From JABSSA01 sp039984715 (GTDB lineage Bacteria > Pseudomonadota > Alphaproteobacteria > Rhodobacterales > Rhodobacteraceae), in assembly GCA_039984715.1 (NCBI GenBank), contig JBDWUA010000010.1:244158-308157 (forward strand): a DNA stretch of 64,000 nt. Direction: 5' to 3'. How positions within the stretch are numbered: the first letter of the stretch is position 1; each line of letters opens with the position of its first letter. The notes below the pieces were generated by a model. That model was not told the origin of the DNA, made no database searches, and saw only the letters and a list, made by a program, of their open reading frames with translations. The position numbers and the translations under genes are program-made. Positions 1 through 8,004 of this stretch are shown here, piece by piece.

Positions 1-69
1 AGATATCGCCGAAAGGTTCAGCCTTCGAAACAGGGACATGATATTGCAGGTACAATTGAGTCTTTTGAA

Positions 70-103
70 CAAGGGGCCGTTGGCACAAGTGAAAGGCCCC
101 TTG
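70..103. terminator. Candidate stem-loop downstream of the homogentisate operon
   Basis: Perfect 9-bp inverted repeat: caaggggcc at 70-78 pairs with ggccccttg at 95-103 across a 16-nt loop. It lies about 100 bp beyond the last gene of the leftward homogentisate operon. Neither side has a good T-run, so intrinsic termination is only a possibility. Nothing else recognisable was seen in bases 1-200. Confidence 0.35.
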
Positions 104-200
104 CTCTGGAAGTATTTCAACCGAACCTGCAATTCTAAACTTGATCGGTTGATCTTGGGCCCACCCATCGAATGCACGAGGCGAACAATCAAGGCGCAGT

Positions 201-383
201 TTATTTTGCCGTTTCCAAAGCGCTGCGCAGTACGTCACGATCACCGATGTGATTGGCAAGAATAAGGATCAGCCGCGCGTTTAACGCCTCGCTTTCCTCT
301 TTGCTTAACCCATCATGAACGCCCAGAAGCTCGTCATAGAATCCGTCGGGATCAATGATATTCGGATTGCGGTTGAGATCCAT
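201..383 (-). CDS. Small DUF2783-type protein, putative coupling component of the adjacent hydroxylase
   Basis: A 60-residue protein with a DUF2783 look: N-terminal LNRNPNIIDPDGFY, then EESEALNARLILILANHIGD. The ATG at 381-383 lies 2 bp after the stop codon of the flavoprotein hydroxylase, so the two are almost certainly co-translated. A longer in-frame extension inside the hydroxylase gene was rejected because it loses the conserved start. Family knowledge: the 3-hydroxyphenylacetate 6-hydroxylase of Pseudomonas putida U (MhaAB) pairs a flavoprotein with a very small coupling protein next to homogentisate genes. I infer the same role here. The function of DUF2783 itself is not settled. Confidence 0.75.
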   Translation of the reverse strand: MDLNRNPNIIDPDGFYDELLGVHDGLSKEESEALNARLILILANHIGDRDVLRSALETAK

Positions 384-385
384 AG

Positions 386-2005
386 TTAACCCTTTTGACC
401 TGTGGCAATGCGAACTGCCGTCTCGATGTTCTCGGTGTTTGCATCCGCCCAACGGGCAACGACATGCTGGTCGGGGCGGATCAGGTAAATACCTTTGTCC
501 GCATCACCCAAATACCGCGCTGCAACATCACCATGCGGATCGTCGCGAGCGGTGTCCAACGCCACCGCTTTAATGGCGATGCCATTCACGTCTGTTATTT
601 CAGGGGCCGCAGTGTTGATAGCCAAAACCGTGAAATCGCCCTGCAATTTGTTTAACAAAAACCCGTCTGACAATCGCGCATCCGGACATGCGGAACCAAC
701 GCGGCTACGTTCGGGGCCATTCAACACATCCGCCCCGTTCAATGACAATTCATCATAGACACATGGCACCGAAAGACGCCCGGAATTGACCAACGGCCGC
801 GCAAAGGCATGGTTTTGCGCGAGTTCCAAAACTGCATTGCGAAACGTTTTACTTGTCTCACTTTTCGGGGTGAGAAAATCAGTTGCGCGAGTGGAATTCA
901 GGATGTTTTCGTCAGCACCATGTACGCGTTCTTCGGAATAGCTGTCCAACAGGCTATCAGGCGCAAGCCCTTTGACCACCAGATCAAGTTTCCAGGCCAG
1001 ATTGTCCGTGTCTTGAACGCCGGAATTCGCGCCACGAGCGCCAAAGGGTGAAACTTGGTGCGCACTATCGCCCGCAAACAGAACACGCCCGTGGCGGAAT
1101 TTTTCCATACGGCGGCATTGGAAGGTATAGATCGACGTCCATTCCAATTCGTATTCAGCCCCCTCGCCCAGCATCGCATCAACACGGGCCCGGATGTTTT
1201 CCTCTTTCAGCTCTTTCGCGCGATCGATGTCCCAACCAAGCTGGAAATCAATGCGCCAGATGTCGTCAGGTTGCTTGTGTAGCAATGCCGAAGCGCCGCT
1301 ATCCTTGAAAGGCGGCTCAAACCAAAACCAACGCTCGGTCGGGAAATCAGCTGTCATTTTAACGTCGGCGATCAGGAAGTTATCTTCAAACACCCGCCCA
1401 TCAAAACTCAGGCCCAGCATATCGCGTGTCTGGGACCGCGCGCCATCACAGGCGATCAGCCAATCGGCCTCAAGCTGGTAAGGTCCGTCGGGGGTATCAA
1501 CCTCAACCGCGACATGATCGTCGTGCTGTTCCAACCCAATGACGGCATTGCGCCCTCTGATTTCAATCGGGCACCCATCGGCTTGGGCCTTGCGGATTTC
1601 ATCCACGAGGAACTTTTCAAAATAGGGTTGTTGCAGATTGATGAATGCTGGTCGGCTGTGGCCGTCTTCGGGTTGCAGGTTGAACTCGAACACACGTTCA
1701 TCGCCGTGAAACACTTTGCCGACGTTCCAAACCACGCCTTTGTCGACCATGGTTTGACCCGCGCCAAGGCGGTCGCAAATTTCCAGCGTTCGTTTGGCAA
1801 AACAGATGGCACGGCTGCCTTGGCCGACCCCTTCGTGGTCATCCAAAACAAGAACCGGCGTGCCTTTACGCCCCAAATCAAGAGCGGCGGCCATGCCAAT
1901 TGGTCCGCCACCCACAATCACAACAGGGTGACGTACAGGGGCGGCAGCGGCCACCTTTTCATAGGGATAAAGTTTGAACGCGAGGTCGTATCTGACATCT
2001 ACCAT
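386..2005 (-). CDS. FAD-dependent aromatic hydroxylase (MhpA/MhaA-like)
   Basis: 539-residue class A flavoprotein monooxygenase. The dinucleotide-binding GGGPIG is at residues 32-37 and the second FAD motif, with G312-D313 in FAGDSAHQVSPFGARG, is typical of the PheA/MhpA group. The start is the ATG at 2003-2005, preceded by AGGATAGGA; an upstream ATG lies inside the neighbouring gene and was rejected. It sits at the distal end of the homogentisate operon, 11 bp after the MBL gene, and is followed by the DUF2783 protein. I infer ring hydroxylation of a hydroxyphenylacetate or similar substrate to homogentisate with NAD(P)H and O2. The closest biochemical analogue is MhaA, but 3-(3-hydroxyphenyl)propionate hydroxylase is the usual automated label. 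Confidence 0.85.
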   Translation of the reverse strand: MVDVRYDLAFKLYPYEKVAAAAPVRHPVVIVGGGPIGMAAALDLGRKGTPVLVLDDHEGVGQGSRAICFAKRTLEICDRLGAGQTMVDKGVVWNVGKVFHGDERVFEFNLQPEDGHSRPAFINLQQPYFEKFLVDEIRKAQADGCPIEIRGRNAVIGLEQHDDHVAVEVDTPDGPYQLEADWLIACDGARSQTRDMLGLSFDGRVFEDNFLIADVKMTADFPTERWFWFEPPFKDSGASALLHKQPDDIWRIDFQLGWDIDRAKELKEENIRARVDAMLGEGAEYELEWTSIYTFQCRRMEKFRHGRVLFAGDSAHQVSPFGARGANSGVQDTDNLAWKLDLVVKGLAPDSLLDSYSEERVHGADENILNSTRATDFLTPKSETSKTFRNAVLELAQNHAFARPLVNSGRLSVPCVYDELSLNGADVLNGPERSRVGSACPDARLSDGFLLNKLQGDFTVLAINTAAPEITDVNGIAIKAVALDTARDDPHGDVAARYLGDADKGIYLIRPDQHVVARWADANTENIETAVRIATGQKG

Positions 2006-2016
2006 CTGTTTGGATC

Positions 2017-2967
2017 CTATCCTTGCAATTGCGCCCACATGTCTAGATCGCGTTTGTCGGTCCAGATGCGCGGGTGCCAAATGCCACGAGCCTCATCATA
2101 GGCCCGGCTGACGTTGAACGGCAGACAGTGCTCATAGATCGCGTAGTCCTTGAATTTCGGATCGCATTCTTCGCGCACGGCGTCCCACGCGTCTTTCAGG
2201 CTTCCACCCTTCATCGCGACCTTATGGGCAGGGCGATAGGTGCTTTCGACAAAGTCACGCGTGCTTTCGATTGCACGTTCAACGGCGTCTTTGCCAATCA
2301 ACGCAGCACCACGACCGGGCGCAATCGCGTCCACATCATAGGCTTTGATGTTGTCTAGCGTTTGACCCCAATCACCGAAATAACCATCGCCACAATAACA
2401 TGCGGAATGGTCTTCGACGATGTCACCAGTGAACATAACGTTCTGATCAGGGACATGAACCACCGCATCACCAGCCGTATGCGCACGACCGACATGTTTG
2501 ATGTCAACGCGACGTTTGCCCAGATAAACGGTCATGCTGTCGCTGAATGTGGCCGTTGGATACGTCAGGCCGGGGATGCTTTCGTGGCCTTCAAACAAAC
2601 GAGGGAAGCGTTGGAATTCACTGTCCCAGTCTTCTTGGCCACGCTCTACAACCATCGCACGGGCGGCATCAGACATGATGATCTGTTCTGCGCCATAGGC
2701 CGAGGCCCCCAGCACACGGACCGCGTGATAATGCGTCAACACAACATGGCTGATCGGCTTGTCCGTGACTTCGCGGACCTTTTCGATGACCTTGTTGGCC
2801 AAGCGCGGGGTTGCCTGCGCTTCGACGATCATGACGCTGTCGTCGCCGATGATCACACCAGAGTTTGGATCGCCCTCGGCGGTAAAGGCCCACAGGCCCT
2901 CGCCCACTTCGTCAAAGGTGATCTTCTTTTCGGTCATATCCCCTTGGGATGCGAATGCTTTTGCCAT
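2017..2967 (-). CDS. MBL-fold metallo-hydrolase with a degenerate metal motif
   Basis: 316-residue metallo-beta-lactamase-fold protein. The canonical HxHxDH is replaced by HYHAVRV (residues 79-85): the first two histidines are present but the Asp and third His are lost. Later elements are retained (GRAHTAGDAVV around residue 160, FTGDIVEDHS). The start at 2967 has AAGGAC eight bases upstream. It lies between fahA and the hydroxylase in a tight same-strand operon, suggesting a role in releasing or detoxifying an intermediate of homogentisate catabolism. Substrate unknown. The altered motif may mean one metal ion or another chemistry. Confidence 0.8.
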   Translation of the reverse strand: MAKAFASQGDMTEKKITFDEVGEGLWAFTAEGDPNSGVIIGDDSVMIVEAQATPRLANKVIEKVREVTDKPISHVVLTHYHAVRVLGASAYGAEQIIMSDAARAMVVERGQEDWDSEFQRFPRLFEGHESIPGLTYPTATFSDSMTVYLGKRRVDIKHVGRAHTAGDAVVHVPDQNVMFTGDIVEDHSACYCGDGYFGDWGQTLDNIKAYDVDAIAPGRGAALIGKDAVERAIESTRDFVESTYRPAHKVAMKGGSLKDAWDAVREECDPKFKDYAIYEHCLPFNVSRAYDEARGIWHPRIWTDKRDLDMWAQLQG

Positions 2968-2979
2968 TTTCAGTGTCCT

Positions 2980-4236
2980 TTATGCGGGGAATTTAATTGC
3001 GGGCAGGATCGTGCCTGTGCAGGCACCGAACCCAATTTGATAACCGTCGCCTTTGGCCGCACCGCGCAGCGTGAGGGTGTCACCGTCTTCGATAAATGTG
3101 CGGGTTTCACCGGTGTCGAGCGTGAATGGTTCACGCCCTGCCCAGCTAAGCTCCATCAATGATCCAAACTCGGATTTTTCAGGACCCGAAATCGTGCCGG
3201 ACCCCAAAAGATCGCCCGGATTCATGCCACAACCGCCACTTGCGTGGTGGCACAGTTGTTCGGCGGCGGAATAATACATGCGGCTGTAGTTGGTCTTGGA
3301 CAGTGACGTTGCTTTGTCCGCGCCTGCGGGCTGCATCAACACCTCGAGTTCGATGTCGAACAATCCGTCGGTTGTGCTGTTTAGATAGGGCAACAGTTCC
3401 TTTTCGCGTGGCGGGGTCGCGGTGCGGAAGGGTTCCAATGCTGCCGTGGTGACGATCCACGGCGAGATCGATGTGCCAAATGCCTTGCCCTGAAACGGCC
3501 CAAGCGGTTGGTATTCCCAGCCTTGAATATCGCGCGCCGACCAGTCGTTTAGCAGTACATAGCCAAAGATCATCGCATCAGCCTGATCAACCGTAATGGC
3601 CGTGCCGCGATCGCAGGATGTGCCCACGATCGCGCCCATTTCCAGTTCGATGTCCAACCGTTTGGATGGCCCAAACGACGGCATCTCTGCGTCTGGTGCT
3701 TTGGACTGCCCATTGGGGCGGTGGATGTCTGTGCCTGATACAACAACCGATGACGCGCGGCCATTGTAACCAATCGGAATGTGCAGCCAGTTGGCCGGCA
3801 AATCGGGTGATCCGCGCAGGATCGCACCCATATTTTGAGCATGCTGTTTACCAGCATAAAAGTCGGTGTATTCCGTAACCAGTAATGGCATGTGAAGTTG
3901 GGCTGTTTCTAGCGGCACGAGGTGAGGCGCAACAGCGGCCTGATCAGATGACCCGTCTGCTAACATCTCTTGCAAACGCGAGCGCAATTTGGCCCAAACC
4001 TCTGGGCCCAGTTCCATCACATCGTTCCAGAATGGCAGATCAAACGCGGCGTCTTCGTCTAACGCAATCAATCCCGCTTCTTCCAGCGCGGCCATGTCCA
4101 AAATTTGATCGCCAATTGCGACGCCGCAACGGGGATCTTCGTCACCAACCGAGAATACGCCATACGGCAAGTTGTTCAGGGGAAACGGAGTGTCCGCAGT
4201 GTTCGCGCTGGTGACCCAGCTTTTCATCAATGTCAT
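2980..4236 (-). CDS. fahA: Fumarylacetoacetase
   Basis: 418 residues, the usual length for fumarylacetoacetate hydrolase, the last step of tyrosine/homogentisate degradation (fumarylacetoacetate to fumarate plus acetoacetate). DFYAGKQHAQNMG at 125-137 matches the metal/active-site segment of the mouse enzyme: D125 is the metal ligand and H132 the catalytic His. An ELEMGAIVG segment and a LLNDWSARD segment supply further acidic ligands. The start ATG overlaps the maiA stop as ATGA, indicating translational coupling. Confidence 0.96.
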   Translation of the reverse strand: MTLMKSWVTSANTADTPFPLNNLPYGVFSVGDEDPRCGVAIGDQILDMAALEEAGLIALDEDAAFDLPFWNDVMELGPEVWAKLRSRLQEMLADGSSDQAAVAPHLVPLETAQLHMPLLVTEYTDFYAGKQHAQNMGAILRGSPDLPANWLHIPIGYNGRASSVVVSGTDIHRPNGQSKAPDAEMPSFGPSKRLDIELEMGAIVGTSCDRGTAITVDQADAMIFGYVLLNDWSARDIQGWEYQPLGPFQGKAFGTSISPWIVTTAALEPFRTATPPREKELLPYLNSTTDGLFDIELEVLMQPAGADKATSLSKTNYSRMYYSAAEQLCHHASGGCGMNPGDLLGSGTISGPEKSEFGSLMELSWAGREPFTLDTGETRTFIEDGDTLTLRGAAKGDGYQIGFGACTGTILPAIKFPA

Positions 4237-4874
4237 TGTTGTACTTTCGCATCTGGCTGATTGTCAGGGTGCGCATCGGCAAAGGCGGGTTGTTTGAGGC
4301 ATAGATGCTCAATGCGCGCAATATTCGGGAAATCGTTCAATTCAACACCCCAACGGCGGGCGTTGTAGACTTGGGCAGTGATACAGATGTCAGCGATATT
4401 GGGTGTCGCGCCAAAAGCAAAAGCGTCACTTTTGGGCAGCAGGGTTTCGACGGCCGCAAAACCCTGCTTCATCCAGTGACACATCCAATCGGTTGCCTGT
4501 TCGGGCGTGGCGCCAAACCGCGATTTGAGCTGACCAATCAGGCGCAAGTTATTCACCGGATGCACATCAAGAGCAATCGTGCCGGCCACGGCCATCACCT
4601 TGGCCCGCATTAATGGATCAGCAGGGATCAGTTGCGGATCAGGCCAAGTGGCATCGATGTAATCCAAGATCGCCATCGATTGCGTCAGCACTGTGCCGTC
4701 GTCCAACACCAAGGTTGGCACCCCCTTGCCGGGGTTCAGGTCTGTATACCCCTCAGCCCGTTGGTCGCCCGCGACAAGATCAACAGGCACCGTTTCATAA
4801 ACGATGCCTTTGAGGTTCAGCGCAGTTCTGACCCGGTAGGATGTGGTTGAGCGCCAATAGGAATATAGCTTCAT
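4233..4874 (-). CDS. maiA: Maleylacetoacetate isomerase (zeta-class GST)
   Basis: 213-residue zeta-class glutathione transferase. The N-terminal YWRSTTSYRVRTALNLKG contains the Ser/Thr-rich glutathione-activating segment (SSCSxRVR in well-studied members), and the thioredoxin-like fold has VPTLVLDDG and the TQSMAILDY glutathione contact. It isomerises maleylacetoacetate to fumarylacetoacetate. It is coupled by 4-bp ATGA overlaps on both sides, to hmgA upstream and fahA downstream, so the three core pathway enzymes are read as one translational unit. Confidence 0.95.
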   Translation of the reverse strand: MKLYSYWRSTTSYRVRTALNLKGIVYETVPVDLVAGDQRAEGYTDLNPGKGVPTLVLDDGTVLTQSMAILDYIDATWPDPQLIPADPLMRAKVMAVAGTIALDVHPVNNLRLIGQLKSRFGATPEQATDWMCHWMKQGFAAVETLLPKSDAFAFGATPNIADICITAQVYNARRWGVELNDFPNIARIEHLCLKQPAFADAHPDNQPDAKVQQ

Positions 4875-6232
4875 TTTTTACCCGGCGTCCCGTCGAACTT
4901 TTTCTCCATGTCCGCCCAGCAATCAATGTAATCATCCTGAAGCGGTGCTTTGGTGCCCGCAAATTCAGTCAGCTGCTGTGGAAAGCGTGTTTCGAACATG
5001 AACGACATGGTATTGTCGAGCTTTTCGGCTTTCAGATCGGCATTCGACGCGCCCTCGAACGCATTGCGATCCGGACCATGCGGCAACATCATGTTGTGCA
5101 GGCTGACCCCACCGGGAATGAACCCTTTGGGTTTCGCATCGTACTGGCCGTAAATGTTGCCCATCAATTCGGACATGATGTTCTTGTGATACCACGGTGG
5201 GCGGAACGTATCCTCGGCCACCATCCAGCGTTCACGGAACAGAACGAAATCGATATTGGCCGTACCCGGTTGACCCGATGGCGCGGTCAAAACCGTAAAG
5301 ATGGAAGGATCGGGGTGGTCAAACAGGATCGCACCGACAGGGCAGTACGTGCGTAGATCATATTTCACAGGTGCATAGTTTCCGTGCCATGCAACCACAT
5401 CCAGTGGGGACTGACCGATTTTGGTTTCGTGAAACTCACCGCACCACTTAACGATCACTGTGGACGGGACTTCGCGATCCTCATAGGCTGCGACGGGTGC
5501 CTTGAAATCACGTGGGTTCGCCATGCAATTTGCCCCAATCGGGCCACGGCCGGGCAGTTCGAATTTCTGACCATAGTTCTCGCAAACAAATCCGCGACAC
5601 GGACCTTCCAGCACCTCAACACGGTAAACCAATCCACGCGGAATGATCGCGATTTCCTGTGGTTCAACGTCAATGATCCCCAACTCGGTTGAGAACCGCA
5701 AGCGGCCCTCTTGCGGGACAACCAACAACTCGCTGTCCGCCGAAAAGAAGTATTCATCAACCATGCTCTCTGTGACCAGATAAACATGACATGCCATGCC
5801 AACTTGCGTGTGCACATCACCTGCCGTTGTCATTGTGTGCATACCAGTCAGCCACGTCAGCGGTTGGTCGCTATGCGGCAGCGGATCCCAACGATACTGC
5901 CCAAGGCTCACCACGTCCGGCACGATATTCGGGGCCGATTTCCAATTCGGTACGTCGATCTTTTCATAGCGATGCGAATGCTTCACGGACGGGCGAATGC
6001 GATAACACCATGTCCGTTCATTTTGCCCCTGCGGCGCGGTAAAGGCCGTGCCAGACAACTGTTCGCCATAAAGACCGTAATTGCATTTTTGGGGACTGTT
6101 CATCCCTTGCGGCAAAGCATCGGGCAAAGCCTCGGTTTCAAAATCGTTTCCGAATCCGGGCATGTACCCTGCATGTGGCCCCGGCAAAGAGGGCGCCTGC
6201 GTCATACGCGTTTGGATTTGCTCGCGGGCCAT
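4871..6232 (-). CDS. hmgA: Homogentisate 1,2-dioxygenase
   Basis: 453-residue Fe(II) ring-cleavage dioxygenase converting homogentisate to maleylacetoacetate. The C-terminal iron site is visible: PPWYHKNIMSELMG provides the His and Glu ligands and MMLPHGPD the second His. N-terminal GFGNDFETEALPDALP is the family signature. The ATG at 6230-6232 follows AAGGAG; an upstream in-frame ATG would extend into the promoter region and was rejected. First gene of the leftward operon, divergent from a MarR gene with operator-like repeats between. Confidence 0.97.
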   Translation of the reverse strand: MAREQIQTRMTQAPSLPGPHAGYMPGFGNDFETEALPDALPQGMNSPQKCNYGLYGEQLSGTAFTAPQGQNERTWCYRIRPSVKHSHRYEKIDVPNWKSAPNIVPDVVSLGQYRWDPLPHSDQPLTWLTGMHTMTTAGDVHTQVGMACHVYLVTESMVDEYFFSADSELLVVPQEGRLRFSTELGIIDVEPQEIAIIPRGLVYRVEVLEGPCRGFVCENYGQKFELPGRGPIGANCMANPRDFKAPVAAYEDREVPSTVIVKWCGEFHETKIGQSPLDVVAWHGNYAPVKYDLRTYCPVGAILFDHPDPSIFTVLTAPSGQPGTANIDFVLFRERWMVAEDTFRPPWYHKNIMSELMGNIYGQYDAKPKGFIPGGVSLHNMMLPHGPDRNAFEGASNADLKAEKLDNTMSFMFETRFPQQLTEFAGTKAPLQDDYIDCWADMEKKFDGTPGKK

Positions 6233-6263
6233 TATTGTCTCCTTGCGTTGCGTTAATAAAATT

Positions 6264-6283
6264 GTAACTGTTACGTTTGTAAC
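6264..6283. promoter_or_regulatory. Interlocked palindromes between hmgA and marR, candidate MarR operator
   Basis: gtaac-t-gttac (6264-6274) is a perfect palindrome around one central base. Its right arm pairs again with gtaac at 6279-6283 across gttt. The three half sites sit in the 73-bp divergent intergenic region, 23 bp from the marR start. Overlapping symmetric half sites in this position fit a MarR-type repressor controlling both directions. The binding protein is inferred from position only. Confidence 0.6.
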
Positions 6284-6305
6284 TAACAATGGATTATTTC
6301 GAAAA

Positions 6306-6758
6306 ATGACACAAGAAAACCCAGACGCCGCACTGTCAGATTTCCTACCATTTTTACTGTTTCAAGCCGCGGAACTAAGCAGCCGCAATTTCCAACACCA
6401 TTACCAATCCCGCTATGGGATGCTGCGCACCGAATGGCGGGTCATGTTTCACTTGGGCAGCACTGGCGACCAAACAGCGAAACACATCTGCGTCCGTGCC
6501 TCATTGCATAAAACAAAGGTCAGTCGGGCGGTAAAAGCGCTTGAAGAGAAACGATTTCTAAAGCGCAACACAATTCAGACTGACCGACGTAGCGAGCAAC
6601 TTTGCCTAACACATCAAGGCAAAGCTGCCTTCGCGGATTTAACGCTTATTGCTACTAAATTCGGCCGGGAGCTGGAACAATCGTTAGGAACACAGGACCA
6701 CGAAAAACTTGTAGCGATGTTACAAAAACTGATCACTCTTCATCAACCAAATCTGTAA
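6306..6758 (+). CDS. MarR-family regulator, probable repressor of the homogentisate operon
   Basis: 150-residue winged-helix protein of normal MarR length: dimerisation helix at the N-terminus, LRTEWRVMFHL and RASLHKTKVSRAVKALEEKRF as the DNA-binding helices (about residues 40-90), RTDRR-type wing (here QTDRRSEQLCLT). The start ATG at 6306 was chosen because upstream in-frame ATGs fall inside hmgA. It is divergent from hmgA over symmetric half sites, so autoregulation plus control of hmgA is the simplest reading. Its stop codon abuts the stop of the converging UPF0261 gene with no intergenic base. Confidence 0.88.
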   Translation: MTQENPDAALSDFLPFLLFQAAELSSRNFQHHYQSRYGMLRTEWRVMFHLGSTGDQTAKHICVRASLHKTKVSRAVKALEEKRFLKRNTIQTDRRSEQLCLTHQGKAAFADLTLIATKFGRELEQSLGTQDHEKLVAMLQKLITLHQPNL

Positions 6759-7994
6759 TCAACCCGCCTGTACAGTACCGTCAGCGCACCACGCATCAAA
6801 AATTTCCAACGCCTTTTCTGCAAACCCGGCGTCGTTGATGTGATGAGGGATTCGTTGCGCAGAAACATTTGACGGCAAACTTGATTCGATCTCGTTCAGA
6901 AACGCCGCCAACCCATCAGCGTTGTGCAGATCGGCACCTTCGCGATCCCATTCCCCCAAGCCTTTTTCGGGCAAGATCATCGTGACAGGCCCTTTTGCAG
7001 TTGCAAGCTGTTCACAATGCGCGCGTGCGACTTGTTGGGTTTCTGCCGCTTGCAACACAATCGACGTCAACAATCGGTTATGCGCGTGCTTCATATGGTT
7101 CGCCCATTTGTCATCAATCGGCTTCCAGCCGACCACATCAACCAGATCATAGCATCCCGGCGCTACGATCTGCGGCGTGCCGTTCGCACCCGCATTGGTC
7201 AACCGGTCCGCTCCGGCAGAGATGTTCGACCCTTGGACATGGTTGCCCAGTTCCTGTGTGCAAAAATCAAATACACAGGCAAAGGCCCCCTGTGCTGCAA
7301 GACTTTCAAATGCGCGGCCACCCATGCCGGTAGAATGAAACACTGCAACCTCAAACCCGCGTTCTTCCAGTGCGGGTTTCAGTGGAACCATGTAACGCAG
7401 CGCGGTTTTGCCAAGCGATGTCATCCCGATCAGAGGCTTGCTTTGATTCATCGGTTCGGCTGCGCGTGCAGCACCCAAAACGGCACCTGCTGCCTGACTT
7501 AACGATGCTTTGCATACGGAGTTCAGGCCATAAAGCCCACCTGCCCAAAGGATCATTTGCGTATCTGCAGCCAACCGTTCGGCAGGGATTAAGGGAGAAA
7601 AAGACACGGTCGAGACGATATATTTTGGCACGCCCAACGGCAAAGCGGAACACACATCCAGTGCCAGATCCGTACCCATAGTACCGCCAAGAACAATCAT
7701 TGCGTCGATTTTGCCTTCGCGGTGCAGCCGGGCGGTTAGCAAAGCGGACCCCTGCCCCATGATCTGCATCGCCTTGTTTTCATTGCCGCTGTCAATCGCG
7801 GCCTTGATCGAACTTCCGCCTTCTTCTGCAACGTCATGCTTGGAGTAATCGCAGGGCTTCGAAGGGTCACCCAAAACCGATACGTCCATCGTCAACACTC
7901 GCCCGCCTTGATCGCGGAGTACACCTGCAAGATAGCCTAACTCGTCGTCTTTGGTGTCGTATGTCCCGATCACAAGAATGGTTTTCTCGGTCAT
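6759..7994 (-). CDS. UPF0261 / Tm-1-like ATP-binding domain protein
   Basis: 412 residues recognised as the Tm-1-like ATP-binding family: N-terminal ILVIGTYDTKDDELGYL, central MIVLGGTMGTDLAL, and a second domain starting near IGMTSLGKT. The ATG at 7992-7994 has AGGAG upstream; longer forms run into the aldehyde dehydrogenase gene. Family members often sit beside a TIM-barrel phosphoenolpyruvate-hydrolase-like gene, but none is here; instead it is last in a tctCBA-aldehyde dehydrogenase operon. Biochemical function is not established; ATP-dependent small-molecule chemistry is only an inference. Confidence 0.85.
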   Translation of the reverse strand: MTEKTILVIGTYDTKDDELGYLAGVLRDQGGRVLTMDVSVLGDPSKPCDYSKHDVAEEGGSSIKAAIDSGNENKAMQIMGQGSALLTARLHREGKIDAMIVLGGTMGTDLALDVCSALPLGVPKYIVSTVSFSPLIPAERLAADTQMILWAGGLYGLNSVCKASLSQAAGAVLGAARAAEPMNQSKPLIGMTSLGKTALRYMVPLKPALEERGFEVAVFHSTGMGGRAFESLAAQGAFACVFDFCTQELGNHVQGSNISAGADRLTNAGANGTPQIVAPGCYDLVDVVGWKPIDDKWANHMKHAHNRLLTSIVLQAAETQQVARAHCEQLATAKGPVTMILPEKGLGEWDREGADLHNADGLAAFLNEIESSLPSNVSAQRIPHHINDAGFAEKALEIFDAWCADGTVQAG

Positions 7995-8004
7995 CGAATT
8001 GCTC

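Noticed and set aside
70..103. tRNA-like or riboswitch structure at the left edge
   Set aside because: Only a single hairpin is visible; no cloverleaf arms or conserved aptamer bases.
1514..2101. 195-codon plus-strand open frame
   Set aside because: Antisense to the flavoprotein hydroxylase, whose motifs are unmistakable.
2362..3162. 266-codon plus-strand open frame
   Set aside because: Lies antisense across the MBL and fahA genes, shows no family motif, and is a by-product of GC-rich codon use in the real genes.
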